From JASGMR01 sp963664675 (GTDB lineage: Bacteria; Thermotogota; Thermotogae; Petrotogales; Kosmotogaceae): DNA of 64,000 nucleotides. Each line of letters opens with the position of its first letter. Within the stretch, counting starts at the first letter, position 1. This document shows positions 42,283 through 51,651 of this stretch, in pieces. The position numbers and the translations under genes were made by a program. The stretch lies in NCBI GenBank assembly GCA_963664675.2, contig CAXXLB010000009.1, positions 1 to 64,000 of the forward strand. The letters run 5' to 3'. A model generated the notes under the pieces. That model saw only the letters and a list, made by a program, of their open reading frames with translations. It was not told where the DNA came from and searched no databases.

Positions 42283-43563
42283 TTATTCTGTAAGACTCAG
42301 AATGCTCTCTTTTAAAGCTGATTTTGAATTCTCATATTCAAAATCAGTTTTTTTGTACAGAAACTTTATAAATTCAAATACTTTCTTCATCTTATTGAAA
42401 TTTATGAGATCCTTAATCTCCTGGATCGGGTCCTCTTTATATTCTTCGGAAGCAATTTTATAAAAAAAGTAATCCGATGAATACAAATCCAGTTTATATA
42501 ACTTCAGTTTTTCTGCGATCAATTCGAGCAAATTTAAAACCAAAAGATCTCCTTCGGAATTCTGAAGTCCCAAAATACTCTCAAAAAACGGAAAAACCTC
42601 TCTGTAATACTGGTAATTACAATTGTTCTTTATTGTCGACTTAGACGAAATCCCAAGTATTTTCAGGGCCTCTTTCCTGTCCTCGGAATTCAAAAGAGAA
42701 AAAATTCTGTAAACGGGATCGTTTAAATCTGAAATATAATACTTTTTTCCAAAAACCTTTCTAAATATACCCATCGTATCCAAATAACCCTCTACCATGT
42801 ATTTCTTTGATGTTTCCACATTGAATGTCATAACGGTTCCGTAATGTTCTCTCGGTTTTACATACAAAACTTCTTCGTTTCCGACTTTAAATTTTGTCAA
42901 TAAATTTTTAAAATCTTTTACCCCATGGGTGCCGATATCAACGACTATCATATTGGAATAGCCTTTCTTCTGAGCGAGTTCAATGGGGATATTATTGTAA
43001 ACACCGCCATCGATGAACTTCTGCCCGTTTATTTCCTCGCGCTCAAACAGTGGGAAATTAGAACTGGCAATAATATAATCGATCATTTCTCCCTCAGGGA
43101 TCTCTTCCTTAAAAAAAGTAAACGGTTTAAAATCGGAAACAGAATAAGTCACCAATCCGAAATCAATAACCGAATTACGAATTTTATCTTCATCGATTAT
43201 ATTTTTCAACATATCTTTCAGTGGGGAAACATCGATACCTTTATTGCCGACAAATGAAAAAAAGGTATGAATTAAATATTTGAATTTCAGCTGTTTGAGA
43301 TCTCCTCTCAGAACTATTTCAGTTTCTTTGTCAACTTTCATCACATCTTTATATTCCATCTGAAGCCATATTTTTCTTCCCAGTTCAAAATCATTCATTG
43401 CTACGGCTGCGGAATTAATTGAACCGACCGAAGTACCAAAAGCTCCTTTAATATTCACACCGAGATCCATAAGTGCCTTCCATACACCAATTTCATAGGC
43501 GCCTCTTCCACCACCACCTGAAAAAATCAACGCAACATCTTCTTTAAAATATTTTTCAAACAT
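42283..43563 (-). CDS. Patatin-like phospholipase
   Basis: 426 residues. The oxyanion loop is SGGGGRGAYEIGVWKAL, the nucleophile motif GTSVGSINS (Ser about 46) and the catalytic Asp in IDGGVYNNIPIELA, so the Ser-Asp dyad is complete. No signal peptide is seen; bacterial patatins of this type act on membrane lipids from the cytoplasm. The C-terminal ~200 residues are helical and charged, without a known domain. It converges with the P-loop protein gene; the upstream region is shared with the divergent ABC exporter. Confidence 0.88.
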   Translation of the reverse strand: MFEKYFKEDVALIFSGGGGRGAYEIGVWKALMDLGVNIKGAFGTSVGSINSAAVAMNDFELGRKIWLQMEYKDVMKVDKETEIVLRGDLKQLKFKYLIHTFFSFVGNKGIDVSPLKDMLKNIIDEDKIRNSVIDFGLVTYSVSDFKPFTFFKEEIPEGEMIDYIIASSNFPLFEREEINGQKFIDGGVYNNIPIELAQKKGYSNMIVVDIGTHGVKDFKNLLTKFKVGNEEVLYVKPREHYGTVMTFNVETSKKYMVEGYLDTMGIFRKVFGKKYYISDLNDPVYRIFSLLNSEDRKEALKILGISSKSTIKNNCNYQYYREVFPFFESILGLQNSEGDLLVLNLLELIAEKLKLYKLDLYSSDYFFYKIASEEYKEDPIQEIKDLINFNKMKKVFEFIKFLYKKTDFEYENSKSALKESILSLTE

Positions 43564-43709
43564 GTACTTTCTCCCGAATTTAATTTTTATTTATTATACA
43601 TTTTTAAAAAACACTTTGCTTTTATTTCCTAAAAAGTAAATTTATCTCGATTATACACGAAATCATTTAAAACAAATTTCTTATAACATAAATACTATCT
43701 AAACATTAT

Positions 43710-43739
43710 TTGTTGTTTTTATCCCAAAAGTACTATAAA
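43710..43739 (+). promoter_or_regulatory. Possible promoter of the ABC exporter pair
   Basis: TTGTTG (43710-43715), an 18-nt spacer and TATAAA (43734-43739), about 55 nt before the first exporter gene. The match is only moderate. Confidence 0.4.
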
Positions 43740-43793
43740 ATTGGTAATAGCTAAAATTAATACTATTCACTTACTAAATTGGGATGTGGTTCT

Positions 43794-45527
43794 TTGATCA
43801 GGAGTTTTATAAAAAAATATTGGAAAAGATATCTTTTGGGAATTCTATTTTTAATCGGCGTGGACGTATTCATGCTATTTCCTCCAAAGATCATCGGAAA
43901 TATTGTCAATAATCTGGAAATCAATCCCGACCTGAATACAGTGGGATTCTATCTTTTAGGAATCGTCGGAGTGGCATTTGGAATGTTCATCTGTAGATTT
44001 CTGTGGAGAATATTCATCATAGGTTCTGCAAACAAATTTCATTATGTCACTAAAAAAGAACTGTTCAATCATCTCCTCTCACTCTCATCAAAATATTATG
44101 ATCAGACAAAAACCGGAGACCTGATGGCAAAATTCACGAATGATGTTAACGCGATCAGAGGAGCAATGGGCCCCGCCATCGTAATGACCGTTGATGCAGT
44201 TTTTCTAACCATACTTACGATAATTTCAATGGGAATATTCGTCAACTGGGATTTAACCCTCATAGGTATAATCCCCCTCCCAATAATCACGGCAATCACT
44301 CTTTATTTTGGAATAACAATTCACAAAAGATTCAGAAAGGTTCAGGATTCATTCGGTGAATTGACAAACTCAACGGAGGAATCTATTTCAGGTATAAGAT
44401 TGATAAAAAGTTACGGCATAGAAGATACCCGATATAAAATTCTGGAAAAAAAATCAAATGATTACGTTTCAAAATACATGAGTTTGATAAAAGTATTTGG
44501 AATGTTATTTCCCCTGATAATGACAATAGCAACCTCCACAACTGCAATATCAACTTACTTCGGCGGCACTCAGGTAATCCTCAATAAAATCAGTCTTGGA
44601 GACTACATAACCTATACCGGATATCTGGGAATGATCGTCTGGCCGATGATTGAGCTGGGATGGGTTGTAAATATCATACAGAGAGGAAGAGCTTCTTATA
44701 ACAGAATTATGGATGTTTTAAATTCCAAAAGCGAAATCAAAACACATGATAAAAGTAAAATCTCAACACTGGAAGGTAATATAAAATTTGACAACTTATC
44801 TTACAGTTATCCGCAATCCAAAGAAGAGGTGTTGAAAAATATAAATTTCGAAATTGAAGGTGGTTCTAAGGTCGCCTTTGTTGGAACGACAGGCTCGGGG
44901 AAATCCACATTGGGTAAGTTAATATCCAGAATGTATGCGGTCGAAGACAAAAAAATTTACATCGACAACACGGATGTCAACAGTATCGATCCTGAAGTAA
45001 TAAGAAATAACGTGTCGTTCGTGCCACAGGAAACGTTTTTATTTTCCGAGACGATAGAAAACAATATTAAATTCGGAAAAATGGAAGCCGCCTTTGAAAA
45101 TGTTGTTAAGTATGCCAGGGTATCATCCATCGATGAAGACATCCAGAGTTTCCCGGAAAAATACGATTCACTGGTCGGAGAGAAGGGTGTTACGCTCTCG
45201 GGAGGGCAAAAACAGAGAATAGCGATTGCAAGAGCACTCATAATGGAAACACCGATAATCATTCTGGATGATTGTCTTTCCGCAGTTGATACTGAAACCG
45301 AAGCTAAAATACTCTCAAGTTTGAAAGACAGCAACTCCAGAAAAACTGTGATAATCATTTCTCACAGACTGAAGGCTGTTATGGATGCCGATATTATTTT
45401 TGTACTGGATAATGGTGAAATAATTGAGAGAGGAACTCACAATCAATTGATCAGTAACAACAAGCTCTATAAAAAGATATATGAAAGACAGATGCTTGAA
45501 GAAAAACTGGAGGAAGAAGAATTATGA
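43794..45527 (+). CDS. ABC exporter half-transporter with degenerate catalytic site (TM287-like)
   Basis: Fused membrane and ATPase half-transporter. Both possible starts are TTG (43779 and 43794); MIRSFIKKYWKRYLLG from 43794 is the more usual N-terminus. Six helices (KRYLLGILFLIGVDVFMLFP and onward) precede the ATPase with Walker A GTTGSGKST, canonical signature TLSGGQKQR and Walker B IIILDDCLSAVD. The residue after Walker B is Asp instead of the catalytic Glu, as in Thermotoga TM287 and BmrC-type subunits. It overlaps the partner gene by 4 nt. Substrates are probably drugs or lipids. Confidence 0.9.
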   Translation: MIRSFIKKYWKRYLLGILFLIGVDVFMLFPPKIIGNIVNNLEINPDLNTVGFYLLGIVGVAFGMFICRFLWRIFIIGSANKFHYVTKKELFNHLLSLSSKYYDQTKTGDLMAKFTNDVNAIRGAMGPAIVMTVDAVFLTILTIISMGIFVNWDLTLIGIIPLPIITAITLYFGITIHKRFRKVQDSFGELTNSTEESISGIRLIKSYGIEDTRYKILEKKSNDYVSKYMSLIKVFGMLFPLIMTIATSTTAISTYFGGTQVILNKISLGDYITYTGYLGMIVWPMIELGWVVNIIQRGRASYNRIMDVLNSKSEIKTHDKSKISTLEGNIKFDNLSYSYPQSKEEVLKNINFEIEGGSKVAFVGTTGSGKSTLGKLISRMYAVEDKKIYIDNTDVNSIDPEVIRNNVSFVPQETFLFSETIENNIKFGKMEAAFENVVKYARVSSIDEDIQSFPEKYDSLVGEKGVTLSGGQKQRIAIARALIMETPIIILDDCLSAVDTETEAKILSSLKDSNSRKTVIIISHRLKAVMDADIIFVLDNGEIIERGTHNQLISNNKLYKKIYERQMLEEKLEEEEL

Positions 45528-47470
45528 GTAACAATTCAAATATATATGGAGAAGTCGAAGAAAAAATAAAAGTCGAAGACTGGGGTATTGTTTTCAGATT
45601 ATGGAAGTTTGTAAAACCATATTTAGGGTTGTTCATAATTTCGATAATTTTAATATTGATTTCCGCAGGATTGGATTTATTGCCTCCTTTTTTAACAAAA
45701 GTAGCGATAGACAACTATATATCCAACGATACAAAATACGATGCCGTTATTGAAGATAATAAGCTCATATCTTATGAAATAAATTCCGACGGAAAATATT
45801 ATTTTACACACGATGAAGACGGAGCGTTTTTCATCACCGACGGAAACACGAAAATTGCTCTGACGAAAAGCGAAGAAGAGGAATTACAGAGGAAGGACAT
45901 CTCCGGTGTTACAACTATAACTTTTTATCTTATTCTGACGTTAATAGGTATATTCTTTATCAATTACGGTCAGGTGATAGTCACGAGCTTTATGGGTTTA
46001 AAAATCACACACGATCTGAGGATGTTTCTGTTTAAAAAACTGCTGAAAAAACGAATGAGATTTTTTGATACTAACCCGAGCGGAAGACTTTCTACGAGAG
46101 TAGCAAATGACACACAAAATATTACGGAATTTTTCACCAGCGTAATTACATCGATCATTAAAGACGTCGTATTACTGGCTGGAATAATAGTTATAATGTT
46201 GTATCTGTCGATAGAACTGGGAGTAATATCTCTGTTGATACTCCCCATTATTACCGTTGCAATTCTTGTTTTCAGGCATTACGACAGAATAGCCTACAGA
46301 AAAGTAAGAGCCAGGGTAGCCGTCATAAACGCCTTCCTCGCGGAGCATATCTCGGGTATATCCGTCATAAAGTTATTCAATCAGGAGAAACGAAAGAAGA
46401 AAGAATTCGATGAGGTCAATAACGATCATTTGAAAAGTACAATGGAACAGATGAAAGTATTTGCCGTCTTCAGACCCCTGATGGATTTGCTCTATTATCT
46501 CGCCGTTACAGTCATCCTGTGGTACGGAGCCAAGGGAATAACCTCCTCAACAATAGAGTTCGGGGTTCTTTACGCATTCGTCAGTTATATAGACATGTTT
46601 TTCAGACCATTAAAAGATATCGCTGAAAAATATGATATCGTGCAGAATGCACTGGCATCTTCGGAGAAGGTATTCAAACTCATAGATGAAGATGAAGAAA
46701 ATTACAACGAAGAAAAGGATGATTCGGATGACAGAAAGGGCAGTGTTGAATTTAAAAATGTCTGGCTAGCCTACGATAATAAAAATTTTATACTGAAAGA
46801 TATTTCCTTCAAAGTTTCTCCAAAGGAAAAGATCGCGATTGTTGGAGAAACGGGCGCCGGTAAAACTTCTATAATAAGTATCCTGAATGGACTGTATAAA
46901 ATTCAGAAGGGTGATGTTATTGTCGATGGAAAATCGATTTACGATTACAATTTAAAAAAGCTGAGAAAATCCATTGGTATCGTTATTCAGGATGTCTTCT
47001 TATTTTCAGGAAATATAATTGATAATATAAGACTTTTTGATAAATCAATCTCCAGAGAAAAAGTGGTACAGGCTGCAAAATACGTCTATGCAGATTATTT
47101 TATCGAAAGATTATCCGATGGTTATGACACCGAAATAATTGAGGGTGCAGCCACATTATCTGCCGGCGAAAGACAATTGATCGCTCTGGCAAGGGCGGTA
47201 TTATTCAATACAAAAATTTTGGTTCTGGACGAAGCAACTTCCAACATTGACTCTCAGACCGAATATTATATTCAAAAAGCCCTGGAAAGAATCTCTCAAA
47301 GCAAAACTGTTATAACGATTGCGCACAGGCTTTCAACTATTAAGAGTTCGAACAGAATTCTTGTAATGCACAAGGGAAAACTTATTGAAGAAGGAAATCA
47401 TCTGGAATTACTTGAGAAAAAAGGTATATACGCGGATCTTTATAAATTGCAATACGAAAATGAAGTATGA
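45524..47470 (+). CDS. ABC exporter half-transporter with canonical catalytic site (TM288-like)
   Basis: 648-residue partner of the upstream half-transporter. Its ATPase has Walker A GETGAGKTS, Walker B ILVLDEATSNID with the catalytic Glu, and the altered signature TLSAGERQL (Ala for Gly, Glu for Gln). The two subunits therefore build one consensus and one degenerate nucleotide site, the hallmark of heterodimeric exporters. Between membrane helices 1 and 2 is an insertion of about 70 residues (SNDTKYDAVIEDNK to SEEEELQRKD), probably outside the membrane. The coupled start and the terminator at 47469 define a two-gene operon. Confidence 0.92.
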   Translation: MSNNSNIYGEVEEKIKVEDWGIVFRLWKFVKPYLGLFIISIILILISAGLDLLPPFLTKVAIDNYISNDTKYDAVIEDNKLISYEINSDGKYYFTHDEDGAFFITDGNTKIALTKSEEEELQRKDISGVTTITFYLILTLIGIFFINYGQVIVTSFMGLKITHDLRMFLFKKLLKKRMRFFDTNPSGRLSTRVANDTQNITEFFTSVITSIIKDVVLLAGIIVIMLYLSIELGVISLLILPIITVAILVFRHYDRIAYRKVRARVAVINAFLAEHISGISVIKLFNQEKRKKKEFDEVNNDHLKSTMEQMKVFAVFRPLMDLLYYLAVTVILWYGAKGITSSTIEFGVLYAFVSYIDMFFRPLKDIAEKYDIVQNALASSEKVFKLIDEDEENYNEEKDDSDDRKGSVEFKNVWLAYDNKNFILKDISFKVSPKEKIAIVGETGAGKTSIISILNGLYKIQKGDVIVDGKSIYDYNLKKLRKSIGIVIQDVFLFSGNIIDNIRLFDKSISREKVVQAAKYVYADYFIERLSDGYDTEIIEGAATLSAGERQLIALARAVLFNTKILVLDEATSNIDSQTEYYIQKALERISQSKTVITIAHRLSTIKSSNRILVMHKGKLIEEGNHLELLEKKGIYADLYKLQYENEV

Positions 47471-47496
47471 AAAGCCGGAGATCCGGCTTTTCTTTT
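47469..47496. terminator. Terminator between the ABC exporter and PC4-like genes
   Basis: GAAAAGCCGG (47469-47478), loop AGAT, CCGGCTTTTC (47483-47492), with T-rich and A-rich flanks, so it can serve both convergent genes. Confidence 0.9.
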
Positions 47497-47497
47497 A

Positions 47498-47689
47498 TTA
47501 TTTCAAAGAATTCAAAGCCTCAACTAATTCATCTATCAAAGAAGGATTAATTGTCACTCCTTTTTTGGTGGGTTTGTATTCTCCCGACTCATCTTCATAA
47601 TAAGTTCTGATATCAATGAACTCTCTTTTTTTGTATTCTCGTTTTTCAACTCTGATAATCTCTGTTGGACTTTTCTTTAAATCCGGCAT
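47498..47689 (-). CDS. PC4/YdbC-like ssDNA-binding protein
   Basis: 63 residues, with GGAGG about 7 nt before the ATG. The sequence IIRVEKREYKKREFIDIRTY, then YKPTKKGVTINPSLIDELVEAL, fits the bacterial single-domain PC4 (transcriptional coactivator p15) family. These small dimers bind single-stranded DNA through a curved beta-sheet and are linked to recombination or transcription. It is a short but complete gene with its own ribosome site, 19 nt downstream of the flavodoxin-like gene and possibly co-transcribed with it. Confidence 0.82.
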   Translation of the reverse strand: MPDLKKSPTEIIRVEKREYKKREFIDIRTYYEDESGEYKPTKKGVTINPSLIDELVEALNSLK

Positions 47690-47708
47690 AAAAACCCTCC
47701 TAATATTA

Positions 47709-48293
47709 TTATAAAATTTCAGTTATGTATTTTACAAATTTTCTTATATTCATTTTTGTCTTTTCGTCAGGCCTTATATTCCCCTCATTTCCAGAATAAC
47801 TTATAATACCATAAGATGGAAGTTGTCCCTGAAGAATATCCATTGGAAGACTTATGGGGATCATTCCCATATGAAATCCATAAATATTTATGCTGTTCAG
47901 GCATAAATGTCCTCCCCCTTCACTCGTACCGGCAGTGGTAAAGGGAACGATATATTTACCCTTAAGTCTGGCCTCGGGCCAGAAATCACCCGTCGAATCC
48001 ATGAACGCTTTCATCTCGGAAGAAATATTTCCAAAATAAGTGGGGGAACCAAAAAATATTATGTCCGAATCCAATAAAAAATCCGGTTTCGCAGTTTTAA
48101 TACTTTTAATTTCAGAATAAAATTCCTTCACTATATCATATTTTGTATAAAAATAGTCCAGATCATCATCTTCAACCCTGAAAATAGATGTTTTTATATC
48201 ATAGAAAGTCAAAGAATCGTATAACTCTTTTGCCAATAAATATGTATTACCGGATACGCTGTGAAAAATTACAGATGCTTTTATACAAACCAC
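47709..48293 (-). CDS. Flavodoxin-fold NAD(P)H-dependent oxidoreductase
   Basis: About 194 residues from GTG 48291-48293. The frame is open to 48353, but a promoter (TTGATA, 16 nt, TATAAT) lies inside that extension, so the later start is required. The FMN phosphate loop is FHSVSGNTYLLAKEL. The isoalloxazine loop segments are FFGSPTYFGNISSEMKAFMD and PFTTAGTSEGGGHLCLNSIN. This places it in the WrbA/NAD(P)H:quinone oxidoreductase-like flavodoxin family. Redox partner unknown; a role in oxygen or quinone detoxification is possible. Confidence 0.8.
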   Translation of the reverse strand: MVCIKASVIFHSVSGNTYLLAKELYDSLTFYDIKTSIFRVEDDDLDYFYTKYDIVKEFYSEIKSIKTAKPDFLLDSDIIFFGSPTYFGNISSEMKAFMDSTGDFWPEARLKGKYIVPFTTAGTSEGGGHLCLNSINIYGFHMGMIPISLPMDILQGQLPSYGIISYSGNEGNIRPDEKTKMNIRKFVKYITEIL

Positions 48294-48315
48294 TCCCCAA
48301 TCCACGATATTATAT

Positions 48316-48343
48316 ATTATAATCAAATAAAATACATTATCAA
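48316..48343 (-). promoter_or_regulatory. Promoter of the flavodoxin-like gene
   Basis: On the minus strand TTGATA (48343-48338) and TATAAT (48321-48316) with a 16-nt spacer. Transcription would start near 48309, close before the GTG at 48293. Confidence 0.65.
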
Positions 48344-48448
48344 GTGGCAACATTTTTGATTATAACAATGGTATATATTTTGAAATAGAAAAGATTTTAT
48401 GATATAATCATACAGCAATTTATTAAGTGATTAATGGAGGTTTTTCAT

Positions 48449-48823
48449 TTGAGTGTAAAGGTAAGTTCAATCGTGGAAGGTAAGGTAACATCAATTAAGA
48501 AATTTGGAGCTTTCGTAACACTGGATGGTGGTGAGGAAGGGTTCGTTCATATTTCTAAGGTATCAAAAGACTATGTTAAGAATATTGATGATTATCTTAA
48601 AGTTGGTCAAACAGTGAAGGCAAAGGTTGTTGGAACATCTAAAGATGGAAAATTAGAGTTATCGATCAGAGCGGTTGACACAGATCAAAAAGATGATTCG
48701 CCTAAGGATCAAGACTTCGAAAAGAAATTAGCTAAATTCATGAAAGAGAGCGCTCAAAATAATTCTGCAGTAAGACAAAGATTAGACAAGAAGCGGGGGA
48801 TTAAAAAGAATAAAAAAAGATAA
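48449..48823 (+). CDS. S1-domain RNA-binding protein
   Basis: 124 residues. TTG 48449 is chosen because GGAGG ends 8 nt upstream; an ATG at 48434 overlaps that site. One S1 domain fills residues 1-72: VEGKVTSIKKFGAFVTLDGG, EEGFVHISKVSKDYVKNIDD and VGQTVKAKVVG. A charged tail ends KKRGIKKNKKR and may hold RNA. It resembles YabR/general stress protein 13, which associates with ribosomes, but could equally be another small S1 protein. Single-gene unit ending at the terminator at 48839. Confidence 0.82.
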   Translation: MSVKVSSIVEGKVTSIKKFGAFVTLDGGEEGFVHISKVSKDYVKNIDDYLKVGQTVKAKVVGTSKDGKLELSIRAVDTDQKDDSPKDQDFEKKLAKFMKESAQNNSAVRQRLDKKRGIKKNKKR

Positions 48824-48838
48824 AAAATATATTTCAAG

Positions 48839-48859
48839 AGGGCCTAGGGCCCTTTTTTT
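48839..48859 (+). terminator. Intrinsic terminator after the S1-domain gene
   Basis: AGGGCC (48839-48844), loop TAG, GGCCCT (48848-48853), then a T run. The next gene's AGGAGG follows at once. Confidence 0.85.
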
Positions 48860-48870
48860 AGGAGGATTTT

Positions 48871-49782
48871 ATGAAAAAGTTTATGCTAATGGTTCTGTTT
48901 GTTTCACTCGCGTTTACCGTTTTTGCAATTGATCAAGGTAAAAGTTATGATGAAGCCACTGTAATTCAAAAGGATGTAACCTTTGAAAATCTTGGTCAGG
49001 AAATTGTTGGGACTCTCGTTCTTCCTGAGGAAAATCCTGAAAAAGACTTTCCGGTAGTCTTATTATTTCATGGATTCACAGGGCAGAGACACGAAATGAA
49101 TATAATGGACACCGAAATTGGAATGCTTGAGCATACTGCCGTTGCGTTGGCAAAGAATGGATTCGCCAGTCTCAGAATTGATTTCAGAGGCTCCGGAGAA
49201 AGTGAAGGGATTTGGGAAGATACAACTTTTGACGGTCAGATCTCTGATGCTTTCGCTGCAGTTGAATTTGTAAAGTCCGTTCCGGAACTGGACCCGGAAA
49301 AAATCGCCGCTCTTGGTCTGAGTCAGGGTGGTTTAGTCACCGCATCTTTAGCAGGAAGATCCGATGATATAAAAGTTGCAATTCTCTGGTCGGCAGTTTC
49401 AAATCCTCCTTACACTTATTCGAATATATTCACGAATACGGATGTTTTCACCGCAAAAAACAGTGAAGAAGAAATCATAGAAGTGAATTTACCTTGGGGA
49501 GCCACCACAGCACTCAAAAAACCATTTTTTGAAAATTTATTCATGGTTGACCCCGTTGCTGAAATCTCAAATTATAAAGGATATTTACAGGTTGTTGTTG
49601 GTTTAAATGATACAACCGTTTATCCCCAGCCGGAATGCGGTCAGATATTCCTGAGATACCACGAAGGGCCTGAAGAAATCTATATACTGGATTGCGATCA
49701 TATGCTGGATGCCTTTTATGATCTTGATGATCTCAATACCGCAATAGGTGCCGCAGTATCAATTTTAAACAAAGCATTCTGA
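48871..49782 (+). CDS. Exported alpha/beta-hydrolase (esterase-like)
   Basis: 303 residues with a cleavable signal peptide (MKKFMLMVLFVSLAFTVFA). The oxyanion region is VVLLFHGFTGQRHEMN, followed by LRIDFRGSGESEG, the nucleophile elbow ALGLSQGGLVTAS (Ser about 153) and the likely catalytic His in DCDHMLDAF at the end; the acid is probably the Asp in VVVGLNDTTVYP. This matches feruloyl/cinnamoyl-esterase-like serine hydrolases. The substrate is not predictable; an extracytoplasmic ester or peptide is likely. AGGAGG precedes the ATG, and a UUCG-loop terminator follows. Confidence 0.88.
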   Translation: MKKFMLMVLFVSLAFTVFAIDQGKSYDEATVIQKDVTFENLGQEIVGTLVLPEENPEKDFPVVLLFHGFTGQRHEMNIMDTEIGMLEHTAVALAKNGFASLRIDFRGSGESEGIWEDTTFDGQISDAFAAVEFVKSVPELDPEKIAALGLSQGGLVTASLAGRSDDIKVAILWSAVSNPPYTYSNIFTNTDVFTAKNSEEEIIEVNLPWGATTALKKPFFENLFMVDPVAEISNYKGYLQVVVGLNDTTVYPQPECGQIFLRYHEGPEEIYILDCDHMLDAFYDLDDLNTAIGAAVSILNKAF

Positions 49783-49800
49783 TCAAATAGAAAATGAACG

Positions 49801-49824
49801 GGGAGTCTTCGGACTCCCTTTTTA
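49801..49824. terminator. UUCG-loop terminator between the esterase and FAH genes
   Basis: GGGAGTC (49801-49807), tetraloop TTCG, GACTCCC (49812-49818), then a T run. It terminates the esterase gene. Confidence 0.92.
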
Positions 49825-49825
49825 T

Positions 49826-50434
49826 TTATACCACGTTCCAGACAAATGAACCCGTTTTGTTAGATGATAATTCCAATATATCTCCCCTATTCAACGTCCC
49901 GACTCCCTCCGGTGTTCCGGTGAATATCAAATCACCCTCCTCGAGTTTCCAGTAAAGAGAGAGTTCAGAAATTATCCGTTCAAGACTAAAAATCATATTT
50001 GAAAATATTCCGATCTGCCTGATATTGTTGTTTATTTTAAAAACGAACTCTAAATCATTCAAATAATCCAGAGAATTCATCGAATAAAACTTACCGATTG
50101 GAGCACTTTTATCAAAGGCCTTACTCTTTTCCCACGGATGACCCTTTTCTATACACTTTCTTTGAACATCTCTCAGTGTCAAATCCAATCCCAGAGCGAA
50201 TTCATTTATGGACTCCAGAGGTGTTTTTTTAATTTCACCCAATTTCAAAACCAATTCGGCTTCGTAACTGAATTCTTTTGAAACATCCGGATAAACAATG
50301 TCACGTGAAAAACTTATAGAATTTTTTTGCTTTAAAAATATCAATGGCTTCGAAGGAATTTTATTATTCATTTCTTTTATATGTGAATAATAGTTTCTGC
50401 CTACACAAAAAATCCTGTTTATTTTATCGCTCAT
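49826..50434 (-). CDS. Fumarylacetoacetate hydrolase-family protein
   Basis: 202 residues from the ATG at 50432-50434, which overlaps the MFS stop by 4 nt; the frame extends upstream only as a shadow of the MFS gene. FAH-fold features are IFCVGRNYYSHIKEMNNK, the metal-binding FSYEAELVLKLGE with conserved Glu residues, the loop LGLDLTLRDVQRKCIEKGHP, AFDKSAPIGKF, and IFTGTPEGVGTLNRGD at the end. Such proteins are hydrolases or decarboxylases of 2-oxo acids and need Mg. It is last in a four-gene leftward operon. Exact substrate unknown. Confidence 0.88.
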   Translation of the reverse strand: MSDKINRIFCVGRNYYSHIKEMNNKIPSKPLIFLKQKNSISFSRDIVYPDVSKEFSYEAELVLKLGEIKKTPLESINEFALGLDLTLRDVQRKCIEKGHPWEKSKAFDKSAPIGKFYSMNSLDYLNDLEFVFKINNNIRQIGIFSNMIFSLERIISELSLYWKLEEGDLIFTGTPEGVGTLNRGDILELSSNKTGSFVWNVV

Positions 50435-51651
50435 CTGTTTTCGTCTCTGATCGTTACAATAGAAACCAGGGCAAAGACAAAGGACACCGATGCCACTACA
50501 AACATGGTTTCGAACCCTATCAAATCGACGAATAGTCCAAAAAATAAAGGCCCTAAAATAGCCGCCAACATCGAAAAGAAATAATATATTCCTGTAAACG
50601 TTCCGACTTTTTTTTCTTCGGCTTTTTCCACTACCATGGGATATGAATTTATATTGATACACGCCCAGAAAAAGCCTCCGAGTGCCATCAGAATGATCAT
50701 GACAGTACTGAAATTGAGAGAAAGAAAAACAGTATCATTTCTGACAAAAGCTAAAAGCCCGAAGGTGATTATCAAACCGATTATGCCTATTTTTATGGTT
50801 CTCTTTTTGCCGATTTTCGTTGCGATAAATCCACTGGGAATCGCAAAGATCAGGAAAGATCCCGCAAATGTACTGAGAATAAGCGAACCGGTAGAGGCTT
50901 TGATTTTAAGAAATTCCACACTGTATCTGCTGAAAGTTGCTTCTATTCCGTTGTATCCAACAAACCAAAAGAAGATCGCAAAAAGAATATTTCTGGCGGT
51001 CGTATCTTTTTCCAGAAAGATTTCCTTGATCGTATGAAATAATTTCACCTTTTCTTGTGTCTCTTCATTCTCAACCGTTTCCGGCTCCCTGATAAATTTT
51101 ACCAAAAGGAATAAAGAAAAAATCATCAAAATTGCGGTAGCTATAAACGGCAAAATTTTATTTATATCGAATAAAATCGCTCCAACCGATAAAACTAAAA
51201 CGGAAGCCAGTCCGCCCATGAAATTTATGATTCCGTTCGCTTTACTTCTCTGATCTTTAGGCGTTATATCGGGCATAAGAGCTATCGTTGGTGCCCTGAA
51301 TACGGCCATCGCAAGATTCAAAGTAATGAGTATTATCATCAAAGACGAAAAGGATGAGTAATTGGGTAATAGCATAAACAGAAATGCAGAAATCGGAATT
51401 CCAAAAATCAAAAACGGCATTCTTCTTCCAAATCTTGTTTTTGTCCTGTCACTTAGATTTCCAAACAGAGGAATCAAAGTAACTGCCATAATATTATCGA
51501 TGGTCATAATCGCATTTATCCAGAACTGACTCTCGATGTAGTCACTCAGAAAAAGTGGAACATAAAAGTTGTATAAAGGCCAGACGAGACTTATGGCAAA
51601 AAATCCGAAACCTAATACGAATGTCTTTCTGTAATTCAATTTATCTGTCAT
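50431..51651 (-). CDS. MFS transporter (sugar-type)
   Basis: 406 residues with about 12 membrane helices. The loop between helices 2 and 3 reads PLFGNLSDRTKTRFGRRMPF, close to the GPH/SUC-like sugar:cation symporter pattern (DRT+-+GRRRP). A related second-half loop reads FIATKIGKKRTIKIG. Start ATG 51649-51651, overlapping ispD by 11 nt and the FAH gene by 4 nt. The substrate is probably a sugar or organic acid; nothing in the operon fixes it. Confidence 0.85.
   Translation of the reverse strand: MTDKLNYRKTFVLGFGFFAISLVWPLYNFYVPLFLSDYIESQFWINAIMTIDNIMAVTLIPLFGNLSDRTKTRFGRRMPFLIFGIPISAFLFMLLPNYSSFSSLMIILITLNLAMAVFRAPTIALMPDITPKDQRSKANGIINFMGGLASVLVLSVGAILFDINKILPFIATAILMIFSLFLLVKFIREPETVENEETQEKVKLFHTIKEIFLEKDTTARNILFAIFFWFVGYNGIEATFSRYSVEFLKIKASTGSLILSTFAGSFLIFAIPSGFIATKIGKKRTIKIGIIGLIITFGLLAFVRNDTVFLSLNFSTVMIILMALGGFFWACININSYPMVVEKAEEKKVGTFTGIYYFFSMLAAILGPLFFGLFVDLIGFETMFVVASVSFVFALVSIVTIRDENR

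Noticed and set aside
50435..50662. N-terminal extension of the FAH-family ORF
   Set aside because: It is a shadow of the MFS gene in another frame; the FAH fold starts at the ATG at 50434.
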